Source: Daphnia pulex
Lineage: Eukaryota; Arthropoda; Branchiopoda; Diplostraca; Daphniidae
Length of the DNA: 64,000 nucleotides
Assembly: GCF_021134715.1 (NCBI RefSeq)
Contig: NC_060024.1
Location: 5,270,001 to 5,334,000 of the forward strand
Direction of reading: 5' to 3'
Shown: positions 41,151-52,025 of the stretch, one piece after another
Numbering within the stretch: position 1 is the stretch's first letter
How the letters are laid out: each line of letters opens with the position of its first letter
The notes under the pieces: generated by a model
Databases searched by the model: none
Seen by the model: only the letters and a program-made list of their open reading frames with translations
What the model was told of the DNA's origin: nothing
Made by a program: the position numbers and the translations under genes

Positions 41151-42302
41151 AAGTCAGCCATCAGGCAGTAGAAAAAGACAGTTACCAGCACACACAAAAT
41201 TCCGTTCAAAAAAGAGAAGACACACTGCTGTTACACAGAAAAAACTGAAAAATATCGGGAGCCCCGTTAGGGCGCAGCCTCTCAGGGCGCAGACCAGCAG
41301 ACGACACGAAGAAGCTCCACAAAATCCAATCGATCAACAACTTTCAGCCGGAATTAATACGCCATACCGACTCGACAATCTCCCAAGAATCAACTGGCCG
41401 TGCGACAGAGAGGAGGTAGACAACAACAAAACACTACTGGCAAAGACGAAACGGGATCTTCAAATCGTCCTCGATTTCCTCCAAGCACCACCCCCACCGC
41501 GCCCATCACAAATAGTACGCCAGGCAGCAACCCCGTGCCACGCCCACTCCCAAACCCGCAGGGCCCAAAGATACCGCCAACCCCGCAGGCACCTTCCAGA
41601 CGACCGAGTAAGGGAAGGACCGTCTCATTTCCAATCTTTCCGCCAATCAACCCCACTCAGACAAGTACACTATCCGGCAGTCGAAGACGACACTCGCCAC
41701 AACCTCCTCCACATCAACGAACGGTTCAACCACGTCGTACGATTTTAAAAGTTTTGAAGCCAACTAAACCGTTGACGCCAACTATACCGTTGAAGCCAAC
41801 TATACCATTGACGCCAACTATACCGTTGACGCCAACTATATCGTGGAAGCCAACTATACCGTTGAAGCCAACTAAACCATTGACGCCAACTATACCGTGG
41901 AAGCCAACTAAACCATTGACGCCAACTATACCGTTGAAGTCAACCACACTATTGACGTCAACCATACCTTTGACATCGACTACGAGCGCACTAGCGGGGA
42001 ATATGGCAACTAATAATTTACAGTCCTCCGGGTACCCAGCCCTTGCAGATTTTCAAAGGGACCTTCACATAAGGGCTAATTTACAATCTTGGTTAGAATC
42101 GTTTGAGTCAATTATATCTCACTCAGATTTGTCAGAAGATGACGTAATACTAGAATTACAAGGGAAACTAACCGATAAGGCACATAAAGTAATTAAATAC
42201 ATCGTTGCCAAACATCAAAATGATTACGACTCAATTAGGGAAAAGCTTATTGACCACTTTCAAGGGGGGCGAAACGGTCGAGAAATACCTCAAGAATTTT
42301 AA
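41151..42302 (+). pseudogene. Gypsy-2 Gag, proline/threonine-rich linker and capsid start
   Basis: Right of the LINE the Gag frame (open to 42302) encodes a proline-rich segment, then a PTIPLT/PTKPLK hexapeptide repeat (41760-41985), then the start of the capsid region (ADFQRDLHIRANLQSWLES). It breaks at 42302. The second phase is open as well from about 41150 to 41748 (LLAKTKRDLQIVLDFLQ), matching the dual-frame pattern on the other side of the LINE. Confidence 0.6.
41760..41985 (+). repeat. 18-bp tandem repeat encoding PT(I/K)PLT-type hexapeptides
   Basis: Twelve or so units of an 18-bp sequence close to CCAACTATACCGTTGACG, with variants at the I/K, L/W and T/K codons and decay toward the end. 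It lies within Gag and keeps frame because each unit is a multiple of three. The antisense strand is open too, an effect of the repeat. Confidence 0.9.
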
Positions 42303-43201
42303 AAAAAGCTCACAGAAAACCAGGCGAAAAAATTTATGATTTTGCAATTAGATTACAAGAAATTTTTAAACATGCATATCCCGACGTATACACTGAGGAA
42401 TCATTCAAAGTTATTTTAAAACAAAAATTCATTGACGGATTGGATGAAAAATTACAATTTAAAGTTAAATATAAGGAATTTGATACTTTTGACGAGCTAG
42501 TAGCAGCAACAAGAAAATATTTAGCACGAATGGAGGCCATAGAAAATACTAGAGAAAAACACGAATTCGTGAACGCTATCAATCAGACGAGCGAGTCACA
42601 TAATTTAGAGCTGCAGGAAATGAAACAAATGATTGAGAAACAGAATGAAACTGTCAACGCAATTGCCTCAGGGTTCAGACAAGATAACAGACAGCCAGTA
42701 AATACGACCGATACTAACTCATTCTCCGCGTGCTTACAAGAACTAACGAAGGCAGTCAACATTCTACTTTGCCGTGAGAGGAAGTCTTCTGACCCCCCTA
42801 TCCAGCAACAACAAAAAAAAGCCGTATCGTTTCCTACCCTTCAGCAAAATTTTTCTAACACCAATAATAATCCACAGCAACCCTTTCAGCCTGCTACACA
42901 AAACACAGCAAGTAATTACCAATTCTCATACAATAAGCCCGCTGGACAGCAATTCTATGCACCGCCCTCTCAACCCCATTTCAAACCCCGCCCACCGCAG
43001 GTAGTCTGTGAATACTGCAACTATCGAGGCCACGTCAAAGATGAATGCAGGAAACTTAAACGCGACACACTAGATGGCGCCAGACCACCCGTATGTTATG
43101 CTTGCAGAGAAATTAGCCACAGATCGTATCAATGCCCGAATCCTCCTCCATCGCAATGGCCTAATAAACCAGGCCCACCACAGCAGCAGGAAAACCAGTA
43201 A
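42303..43201 (+). pseudogene. Gypsy-2 Gag capsid C-terminus and nucleocapsid with two zinc knuckles
   Basis: The frame ending at 43201 continues the capsid (EKIYDFAIRLQEIFKHAYP), a glutamine/asparagine-rich linker and two CCHC knuckles: CEYCNYRGHVKDEC and CYACREISHRSYQC. The second has the CX2CX4HX4C spacing. It is separated from the upstream Gag frame by a single frame change near 42300. Knuckles bind the packaged RNA. Confidence 0.75.
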
Positions 43202-43993
43202 ATATCAACTGTCGGGTCAGTTGATAGGGAGCCTCATAATAAATCCCGACAAATAGCTAGATTAACGACGCAAACTAATGAATCGACGCCAAGAATTCCT
43301 TTAACAAGCTTTCAGATACCTTTTCAAGCTCTTTTCGACACAGGTGCCGCTGGAGTATTATTCACGAGACATTATTCAAAAAATTACCTTTACAAAGCTG
43401 AGATACCTGCAGTACGCTCGACTTCAATTTATACGATATTCACAACAAGAAATTAAACACATTGGGAAAAGTGATTTTACCTATCAGATACGGAAAGTCA
43501 ACACTATTGCAAGAATTTATTATCACAGACGGCATTTCAGAAGATTGTATTCTAGGGTGGGACGCAATTCGTAAGCATGGGTTTACTATCGATGGAGAAA
43601 CCAGCTGCATTTATTTAGCTAAAGAAACGCTTGGCCAAGCAAAATCCCGGGCACCAGACATATCCATTATTTTAATAAACGGCGCGCCATCTGTCGTCGC
43701 ACTGCGGTGGTAGTGGAAGCGAAAACGACAGGCTCGTTTCCGTATGTCTCCCCGTTAGCTACTTTCATTTTTATCCCATCAGAAAAACTACCCAAGGGAA
43801 TACGCATCCAGCAGTTTATAGGAAGGATCTCAGCAAGTGGGAAATATGAGATCATTATAGAAAATCAGTCCTCGAACGATATTTTTTACCACGAGCTATA
43901 CAATTAGGCACCATAGAGGTCGTATGCAATGTAATCGGACAGGTTACTTGCAAATCAACAGGAGAAGAAAACACAATAGATGACGAGCTTGAT
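43202..43993 (+). pseudogene. Gypsy-2 aspartic protease, frame-broken
   Basis: The active-site loop ALFDTGAAGVLF is encoded near 43330 and the later ILGWDAIRKHGF near 43553, equivalent to the ILG.D motif. The two lie in different frames, with a shift near 43450. A further broken segment to 43993 links protease to reverse transcriptase (SVVALR, then FPYVSPLATFIF in another frame). Confidence 0.65.
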
Positions 43994-45299
43994 TTGACAA
44001 TAATTCGCGATGTCGACCCACAATTTCAGAAACCAGTATTACAAATTCTCACCGATTTTAAAAAGATGTTTGCAACGAAAAATACACAGCTGGGCAGCAC
44101 GGATTTAATCAAACATTCGATAGACACGCAAGGGAGAGGCCCTATCAGGCAGCGTCCTTATCGACACCCGCGGAGCCACACAGCAGCGCTGCAGCGGCAG
44201 CTCTTAGAACTACAGAAAGCAGGAATAATAGTAGAATCGACCTCAGCTTGGGCCGCATCAGTAGTTTTGGTAGAAAAGAAAAATGGAGAATTACGGGTAT
44301 GCATTGATTATAGAAAGTTAAACAGTATTACGATAAAAGATTCATTTCCAATGCCCCGTCGACGAAACTTTGGATAAGTTGTACGGAAAGAAATTTTTCA
44401 CGACACTCGATCTCGCCTCAGGGTATTATCAGATTGAGCTAGATGAGGATGCAAAAGAGAAAACGGCTTTTGTAGTCGAAAACAATCTTTATCATTTTAC
44501 AAGAATGCCATTTGGTGTATGCAATGGCCCGCCCACTTTTCAACGATTAATGAACCATGTATTGAAAGACGTTTTGGGAACGAAAGCGTTAGTTTATCTA
44601 GACGATGTCATAATTTTCTCTGATTCATAAGAAGATCACATTAGAGATATTCGTGAAGTTTTTGAATAAATTAGTAAAGCGAAATTAATATTAAAATTAG
44701 AAAAATGTCAATTCATGCAAAAATCTGTCAACTTTTTGGGGCATGTTATCACTCCAGAGGGCATTCAACCCGACCCCGCGAAAATTGAGAAAATTGTTAA
44801 TTACAAAGTCTCAGCCTCTGCAGACGAAGTGCGCTCGTTTTTGGGTCTAATTGGTTATTATCGAAGATTTGTTCAAAATTTTGGTTCAATCGCAAAACCG
44901 TTGACATTAAAAACACACAAAGACGTAGCAAAGAAGAAATTTGTTTGGACAGAAGAAGATCAGAAAGCATTTAAAAATTTAAGAAATCGATTAATAACGC
45001 CTCCGATATTTGCCTACCCGAATTTATTTACGGACGCATGTGACGGACGCATACGGACGCACGGAATAGGGGCGGTCCTTTCGCAGGTACAAAATGGGGA
45101 GGAGCATCCCATTGCGTACGCGAGCAGGCAATTGAAGGACGCCGAAACAAGACATCACACGACGGAAAAAGAAGCACTGGCTATCGTATATGCAATCGAG
45201 CATTTTAAACATTATTTACAAGACAAACCATTCGAAGTTATTACAGACCACGCCGCTTTACAATGGCTACAAAATCAAAAGACGGAAAAGGAAGATTAG
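43994..45299 (+). pseudogene. Gypsy-2 reverse transcriptase and RNase H, three frames
   Basis: Segment 43994-44377 carries the fingers (RPYRHP, STSAWAASVVLVEKKNG, CIDYRKLNSI). Segment 44370-44630 carries palm motifs (FTTLDLASGYYQIEL, ALVYLDDVIIFSDS) and ends in a premature stop. Segment 44715-45299 carries the connection and RNase H (VNFLGHVITPEGI, FLGLIGYYRRF, TTEKEALAIVYAI, TDHAALQW). RNase H appears to have a small tandem duplication of GACGGACGCATACGG near 45030-45060, right at the first catalytic aspartate. At least two frame breaks and one stop make it non-functional. Confidence 0.85.
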
Positions 45300-47416
45300 G
45301 GCGATGGGCCATAGCATTGGCCGGCGTCCCCTATGAAATAAAATATCGACCAGGAAGGGTTCATCAAAATGCAGACTGTCTATCCAGACTGAAAGTGGCG
45401 CCCATTAACTGCCTACCAACGCCGGAAAAAGTTAAATTTATCTGTGAGAAACAAAAAGAAGACGAACTGTGTAAAGAAATAAGAAATTATTTAGAAAACG
45501 GAGAATTACATGAGAAGTATAGCAATAAAAAGCCAGACTGGGCAAAAGAAATTGGATATTTTGAAATTCAGGAAGGAGTGCTCTACCGGAGAGAGCTAGT
45601 AACAATAAAAAGCAGGAGAAATGAGATCAACCACCAGCTGGTTGTGCCCCTATCGCTTCGCCCCCTGGTGTTGAAAGAAATGCACGACGGACCGATGGGT
45701 GGTCATCTTGCCTTTTTACGAACATATTTGAAAATTAAAAATAACAACTATTGGCCTAACATGAGGAAAGAAATTCATGAATATTGTAAAGCGTGTGAAA
45801 TAAGCACGGCCAATTCCAAATCAACGTTGAAAGCATATTTACATCCGCACGAGCTCGCCAAAGCTCCATTTCAAGTCATCGGGATCGATTTCTTAGGCCC
45901 GATAACTCCCGCTTCCAATCAAGGAAATAAACTCATTCTCGTGATAACTGACTATTTTTCACGATGGGTGGAAGCAGTAGCGCTAAAAGATCAGAAAGCA
46001 CTCACGACTGCCCAATGCGTATTTGAAACTGTCGTGACACGACATGGAATGCCGACAGCAATTGTTTCTGACCGCGGGACCAATTCACTTCGAATTTATT
46101 TCGATATTTCTGCCACAAGTTACAAATGAAACAGAAATTCACGACCTCGTATCATCCAGCAAGCAATGGCGAAACTGAACGATTCAACCGCACGCTCACG
46201 ACAATGTTAAAAAAAAGAGCTGGTTGACGGCGCGCATTCAAATTGGGAGGATTTACTCGACCCCCTCCTTTTCGCCTATCGTTCTTCCATACATTCATCA
46301 ACCAAGGAATCCCCCTACTACATTGTGCACGGAAGGGACCCTAACATACCAATAAATAAATTTCTCGAGGCAGCCCCCAAAACGGACAAATCCCCATCGG
46401 ACTATGTGGGAGAACTGGTCAACCGCCTCCGCTATTCATTTCAGAGGGTGGCGGAAGAAAGCGGAAAGGCAAGAGAAAGACAAAGAGCGCAATACAACAA
46501 ACGCGCAAACGAAAACGAATATAAAGTAGGAGACAAAGTGTTGTTAGATATCCGTGTAGTAAAAACGGGTGATAGTAAAAAATTTACTTCAAAATATAAA
46601 GGCCTTTACAGAATCATTAAAGTGTATGCAAACAAGACAGTAGATATAGCCGATAGTTCATATGTAACCCAACGTGTTCACGTAAACCGTGTAAAACCAT
46701 TATTCGAAACAATGCTCTGGCGACAAGAGCCATGTCCAGCATTTGAATCCACATTCGATGTCGGCAATTGGTATAGAGCAACTACAGAGACAGACACGCA
46801 GACCACGAAAGATCCAAATGAAAATGCGCAGCGCGCAAAAAACAACAGCAGCGCCACTTGCGTCACTAGCGGCGATAAAGAAAACGAATCAGATTGGGAG
46901 ACTTGCAGCGACTGTAGCACAGACAGTGACAGCGAGAAAAATAAAATCATGCGTGGGAAAGAAGATGTAAGAGAAGACGTCACGGAAACGTTACAAGAAA
47001 ATACGGATGACGAAGAAACAATTCAACCTGCCGAAACCGGAGTCGAAACATCAACATCTGCGTCGCCCAATAAAGTCAAGAAAAAAGTTGGTCGCCCAAA
47101 AAAATCAGCCCACCCAGTTAACCCTTCCACCCCACCCGCTCACACAGAACAGGTAGCCAGAAAGCTCACCCCACCCCACCCAACCCACCACCCACCAACG
47201 GGGACGACAAATGAAAACTCCAATGAAAATTCAACGCCGGGCAATGAAGCGGAACAGCTGGGAAAAAGAATCTGTCGTAGGCCTGTACGCTACGCCGACG
47301 GAGTGGACGAAAAACAGATGGAACAACTAGGAATAGACAAAAACGTGGCACGGCAACGCACCCCATTGGACAAGAAAAAAATGAAAAACCGTATAAAAGC
47401 AGGGACAAGAAAGTAA
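45263..47416 (+). pseudogene. Gypsy-2 integrase with long charged C-terminal tail and AT-hook-like motif
   Basis: Segment 45263-46129 covers the end of RNase H (RPGRVHQNADCLSRL), the HHCC domain (HDGPMGGHLAFLRT, then CKACEIS) and the core (IGIDFLGPITP, IVSDRGTN). A frame break near 46085 and another near 46215 separate it from the rest of the core (YHPASNGETERFNRTL). Frame 46325-47416 includes the C-terminal domain (YKVGDKVLLDIRVV) and an unusually long tail of about 230 residues. That tail is acidic and serine-rich, then has KKKVGRPKK, an AT-hook-like motif, followed by proline-rich sequence. Such a tail could bind DNA or chromatin and guide integration; that is inference. Confidence 0.8.
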
Positions 47417-47449
47417 CAAGTACCATTCGTATCTTAACGCCCTCAGAAG

Positions 47450-48022
47450 ATGTTTACCCCTAACACCGCCGCATTCTTTGCCAAGTATGCTCAAACGTTG
47501 ATGGACAATAGAGCGACTGGAAAGGTCGTATTCGAAGGTAATCTCCTCCGGGAGGACGGCACCGCCGATTTGCCGCTACTCACCGCGGCACGAGAGGAGT
47601 GGTGGAGACAACGGACGCTGCGAACCCCCGACGGACGAGTGGTCGAACTGCCGTCTGAATTGTCGGCGGAGGACTGCCAACAACCGTATGTCCGAGATTT
47701 CTACTCCACATACCCGAAAGCGACGTCTATCATCATCCAGCCGGGAGAGAGACCCAAGGACGCCCTGGCACGGCAGACGGAAGAGGTGAAAAACATGCAG
47801 ACGCTTAACCTGTCAAGGAAACTTCAGCACGTCATCGAGATGCAAGACTGGGACTTCGCCACGATCATCTTGGAGGAGATACTTGACATAGACCCGCTGT
47901 ACCACCGAACGCCTTCCCCACCGCCCGAAAGCTGGGATTGCCCGCCAACGAGACCAGAAGAAGACCAAGCCGCGCCCGTCCGCCACGTCGCAGACCCGAA
48001 TTTTGACTGGGGAACCGTCTAG
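47450..48022 (+). CDS. intact 190-aa ORF of unknown function between pol and env of Gypsy-2
   Basis: Although the element around it is broken, this frame is open from ATG to stop. It starts 34 nt after the pol stop. An acceptor-like CCCTCAG ends three bases before the ATG, so expression from a spliced RNA is plausible. Residues 61-68 read DGRVVELP, 83-88 include DFYSTY, and 133-149 read DWDFATIILEEILDIDP; the C-terminus is proline-rich and ends DPNFDWGTV. No zinc, membrane or enzymatic motif is recognised. The same blocks recur in the ORF at 55104. It may be an accessory protein of env-bearing Gypsy elements; function unknown. Confidence 0.65.
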   Translation: MFTPNTAAFFAKYAQTLMDNRATGKVVFEGNLLREDGTADLPLLTAAREEWWRQRTLRTPDGRVVELPSELSAEDCQQPYVRDFYSTYPKATSIIIQPGERPKDALARQTEEVKNMQTLNLSRKLQHVIEMQDWDFATIILEEILDIDPLYHRTPSPPPESWDCPPTRPEEDQAAPVRHVADPNFDWGTV

Positions 48023-49300
48023 TTCCCTATCTCCCCCACACTCTCAGATCGGCCAAATCTCTTTTATTTCCACAAGTTTTTTTTCCTCTCTGTGTATTGC
48101 GATCCACATTTGACTATGTTTTTTTATATGTGTTTCCCCTTCCCAATTTGCTCTCTCGCGCTATTCCTTCCCTTTCATTCTCCTTCAGCCCCTCCTTATC
48201 CATCCTTTAAGAAATACCCGACTGGCCGAGGTAGTCCTCCAATAGATACAATAAAATAATAATAATAATAAAAAAAAAAACTTTGTATTTTCCTTTAAAA
48301 GTAACCGTATAAGAAAAAAATATAGCAATAAATAAATAACCGAAAGATAAAGTAAAAATAACAAGTCAAATAAAAGAGTAACTAATAAATAAAAATATGA
48401 CTGAAGGGGATTCCCACGACTGTGGAGGTTCCCCAGTTTTAAAAAAGGGATATCGCCAAAACAGGGAATTCCCTCCCCTATATAAAAAACACATGTAGTT
48501 GCCATTTACGCGCTCATACCAGCGACCATGCCGCAGGCAACTTGTCGCCACCTCGGCCATTCCACCCACACCCCACACGACCCTAATCCCAAGCCCCCTC
48601 CCAGAATTCAAAAAGGACATTTAATTTAGTTTTGCGTTTTCCCCTCCGTCTCACTCAAAACCTAGTTCTATATTATTTTTGCGTTTTTTTATATACAACA
48701 AGCAATCATTCTAACTCTCTTTTCTCTCTTCGCCAAATCAAAACAAATAATCGTGACTTGAAAAAAATAATAATAATAATAACTCCGAACATTCAGATAC
48801 AAAAATAACAAAAAGAATAAAGGGCAGTATTAAAAACTGGCTCCCCCTCCAGAGAACAAACCCTCCTGCCCCACACGGCCGATAGTCGCCGCTACACAGC
48901 CAACTGGCGTATTGTCCTATCTCCCACCCCATACTATCGCTTATCCCCCCTCTTTCAACCCGTGCGCTATCATCCTTATACTTGCCCCCTTTCCATATAT
49001 TTTCCGTGCTTTTCCTTTCCATATATTTTCCATGCTTTCCCTGTCCATATATTTTCCATGCTTTCCTTTCCATATATTTTCCATGCGTTTCCTTTCCATA
49101 TATTTTCCGTGTTTTCCCTTTTCCTTATTGCTAGAGGCTAGAAATTAGTAAACAAACAAAAAAAAACAAACAAAAAACCCACATGCTGAATGCTTAATGT
49201 TCTCTTTCTTTTTTTTCTAAATGTTACCTATTCGTGTGTCGTCTTTACCATTACCATATTCCTAAGTTTTCCTCTTCCATCTGTACCGTGCCGCAGCATC
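48023..49300. other. non-coding region between the unknown ORF and env, with a minisatellite
   Basis: No protein-coding sequence is seen for about 1.3 kb. It contains AT-rich and TAA-rich runs, and from about 48988 to 49118 five units of a 28-bp repeat built on TTTCCATATATTTTCC. The minus-strand ORFs here are short and low-complexity. The end is a pyrimidine tract leading to a CCGCAG acceptor-like site at 49291-49296 just before the env ATG. Confidence 0.6.
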
Positions 49301-50915
49301 ATGTTGCTGGCCCAAATCCTTCTATTCTTAGGCCTATGCATACCGTCATCGCTGGCCCTGAATGCAACCGTGTGTGACTGCACCAAGCCATTACACATGG
49401 GAATTCTCCAATTCTCGGACGAAGATTGCAGACCAGAGGAAGATCATTCTTTCTCCCTCACGGTCAAATACTCCGTATACACCGAAAGACGAGCCGAGGT
49501 AAAATTCCCTGGACAATTATGTGCCCGATGGAAGATCAAAAAACACATATCAGTCGACTTTTTCGGATTAGTAGTGATAGTAATCGACAAAGTGGCGTTA
49601 GATACTTCATTCACAGAGTGCCAAATCATGTACGAAAGCCATCGGTGCAATGACCAATTGATGGTGTTAAAAGAAAACAAATATGTGTTCAACGAAGAGC
49701 CTAGTGAAAGTGGATATTGGCTGCAAACAATTATAACAGAAAAAGTGAATTGTGTCCTTGAAAAAGTGCTGCTATATCAACAAACGGAAGGCAGTGAATT
49801 CTCCACACCAATAGGAACGGCATCAGCGACAACTGGCGGCCTGATGCACAACCACCTGACACTCATATGGGACAAGACATACACGCAAACCTCGGACCCA
49901 AAAGCCCGCGTGCTAGAGACCGGAATTGCGGCATTAAAATATATCGGGATTCCCGGAAAATACCGTCTTACCGATGAAGACAACGAACTAGTGTTCCACC
50001 TAGTGCTCAACCCGAGGTGTATACCAACGCACCAGCATTGTGCACGAAAAACGGGAGCGTTCGACGTAATCGGTCAGCCGGACATTTACGTTGTGACGGT
50101 ATCAGTCAAGCCGACCAACATCTCGCTGAAAGAAATCCACAAACATACTCCCGAAATAGACAAAGTGGAGATCACAGCAAATCTCCAGTACATGCGTGAC
50201 AAAATTATTGATCATGAAAACGAGCTCGCTCACGCAATCGCATCTCTTCAGTGCGACTCCCGGAAGGCGGCTCACGAACGAGCAATTTCGACTGCCCAGT
50301 ACAACGGCTGGTTAGCCGCATCCCAACTCAACCTACCGGCATGTGCCAAACTAAACGCGTTCGGGAAAAACCGCTGTAATGACTACATGCACACCGCTTA
50401 ACGTGACTTTCGATATCGAGATAACTTCGTGTGGCCCGCAGCCAAAATACCAAAACTTTACCATCAACTTAGACGGTTGGGAACTTGTCCCGTTCTCACC
50501 GTGTTATTGGACGTAAGGTTTCGTGAATTTCAACAACAAACCGTTCGGGTACCGCAACAATACCTGGGTCCCGATTGAAGCAAAAATAGTGCTCCCGCTG
50601 CAAACATTAGCCCACTCATTTCGATACGACGAAGTCAAATATTTCGACTACGCACATCAAAGCAACCCGGCGTACAGTGACACGATCATAGATCATATGA
50701 ATATTATGGCCGACATCGCAGCGGCCATGAACGAGCATTCGGCCGGAAATTATTCACTCGCTCACATCCCGAGCACAGCAACAGTGCTAGGAACAGTGGC
50801 CGACGCCGCAGCTAAAACATCGTGGCTCGACCAGCTGACTTACTTTCTTTATATCGGAGCCGTAATCATAATAGCCGTCGTCTCAATCCGTGTCTGCATC
50901 GCTTGCGGATGCTGA
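49301..50915 (+). pseudogene. Gypsy-2 env-like glycoprotein, frame-broken
   Basis: From ATG 49301 the first 19 or so residues form a signal peptide (LLAQILLFLGLCIPSSLA), followed by the mature start LNATVCDC. Cysteine-rich ectodomain blocks include HRCND, GYWLQT and CDSRKAAH. The frame ends at 50401, and the protein continues in another frame (CGPQPKYQNFTI, PFSPCYW) with one stop near 50515. The last part (50523-50915) ends in a membrane anchor (YFLYIGAVIIIAVVSI) with a very short tail. The CG.(E/Q)P...(F/Y)TI block is shared with the other two env-like genes. The family resembles glycoproteins of invertebrate negative-strand viruses (chuvirus-like) captured by retroelements; that link is from memory and unverified. 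Confidence 0.7.
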
Positions 50916-50999
50916 GGCCTTATCTGGAAATTCTGCAGTCTTCTACGGATCCCGACAAGAGCCGCCAGTAACCACGACAACGACATTGAACTTGGCGCC

Positions 51000-51695
51000 A
51001 GTAATATTATAACCACTTTAGAATTAGAGCCACCCATAAATTGTGTGTTAATGTGTTAGTTCCCATAGTGTTAGGCCTACCCCAGAATAATATTGACAAG
51101 TGATCGTTTCACACGTCAACGTATTTGGGGGTACCCTTTACACAGGACGATTATTAGTGAATAATGTGCCTTTGTCGCTGGACCAGATGGGCCCAGCTGT
51201 ATGCAAAGTTTCGTCGCAAATGTGCGATGAACAGTTAGTTAGTCTCGGTCGACTCTCCGACCAGTTCGTAGAACTCTTCCTAATTTCTGATTAGCTAGTT
51301 ACTTATCGACTCCTTTCGCTTTCTCCCATTTATCTTCAGTTAACCCAGTTCAGTGCCAATTACGAGTTATCTTTCCCATTCGTATTTCTCTACCTCCGTG
51401 TCTGTTTGTGGGCGCATTTGCGCTTATTGTGCCGTGTGTGTACGCACGTCTGCCGTCGTTCGATTATCATCCGTGTATTCTTTTGTGCCGTGTTCTCACT
51501 CTACTTCCTTTTCCTTTCCGTGTCAACAGCTTCCGGCAATATCGGTATGTCCCGCGTTTAACTCTTTGTCTCGTTTATGTACTCTTAGCTTAGAAATCCA
51601 GAATACAATCAGCAATTGTGGGTAGCCCCGAGTGTCATTTATTCGCTTGTGTTATTTGGACGACCCGATCTCCGCGAGATGGAGTGGTCGTTACA
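51000..51695 (+). repeat. 3' LTR of Gypsy-2
   Basis: Direct repeat of the 5' LTR, about 96% identical by eye, with the same GGCGCC upstream. After the final TTACA the flank reads GTAATATTGG, echoing the LTR start, which blurs the exact boundary. Confidence 0.9.
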
Positions 51696-52025
51696 GTAAT
51701 ATTGGATTGCTGATGTTGATTTTTCTGACTTCGCATGGTTTTCAATGCAGAGATTTATACTTAGTTTCTTCTCAAGTATTTTCCAGGGTATTGTGTGAAT
51801 TTTTGTATGCACTGTATAACGTGTGATTTATGGCCGACCATCTGTTTGGTGGCAGTTTGCCCCTTGAGCTTGAAGAAATATTACTGTGTACTGGTATAGG
51901 AGGGTGGGAGGAGCTGTAATCCTCCGTTAGATTGCCACACCCATCGGAAAAAGGGGCTGGCCTCGCGACTCTAGTTCTGCACAACTTGAGGCTACTCCTC
52001 TTTCGTGATGGCCGCCCGGCCTTTC
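51696..52025. other. spacer between Gypsy-2 and the third env-like gene
   Basis: No gene is supported. In the minus-strand direction this is the 3' flank of the env-like gene and should hold its element's polypurine tract and 3' LTR, but no matching second copy exists in the window. A GGAGGGTGGGAGGAG purine run lies at about 51900-51914 on the plus strand. Confidence 0.35.

Larger units (their letters stand above)
36074..51695 (+). mobile_element. Gypsy-2: LTR retrotransposon with gag, pol, unknown ORF and env, carrying a nested LINE
   Basis: Paired LTRs (36080-36775 and 51000-51695) bracket 14.2 kb. Internal order on the plus strand is gag (36.8-43.2 kb, split by an antisense LINE at about 37.96-41.15), protease, RT/RNase H, integrase (to 47416), a 190-aa ORF (47450-48022), about 1.3 kb of non-coding sequence, and env (49301-50915). 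The LTRs differ at about 27 of 696 positions by my count, roughly 4%, and gag, pol and env all have frame breaks, so the copy is old. No clear target-site duplication is seen; both LTRs are preceded by GGCGCC, so the exact left edge is uncertain by six bases. Confidence 0.9.

Noticed and set aside
41726..41965. Minus-strand ORF of VNGIVG repeats
   Set aside because: Antisense of the 18-bp Gag repeat; openness follows from the repeat being a multiple of three.
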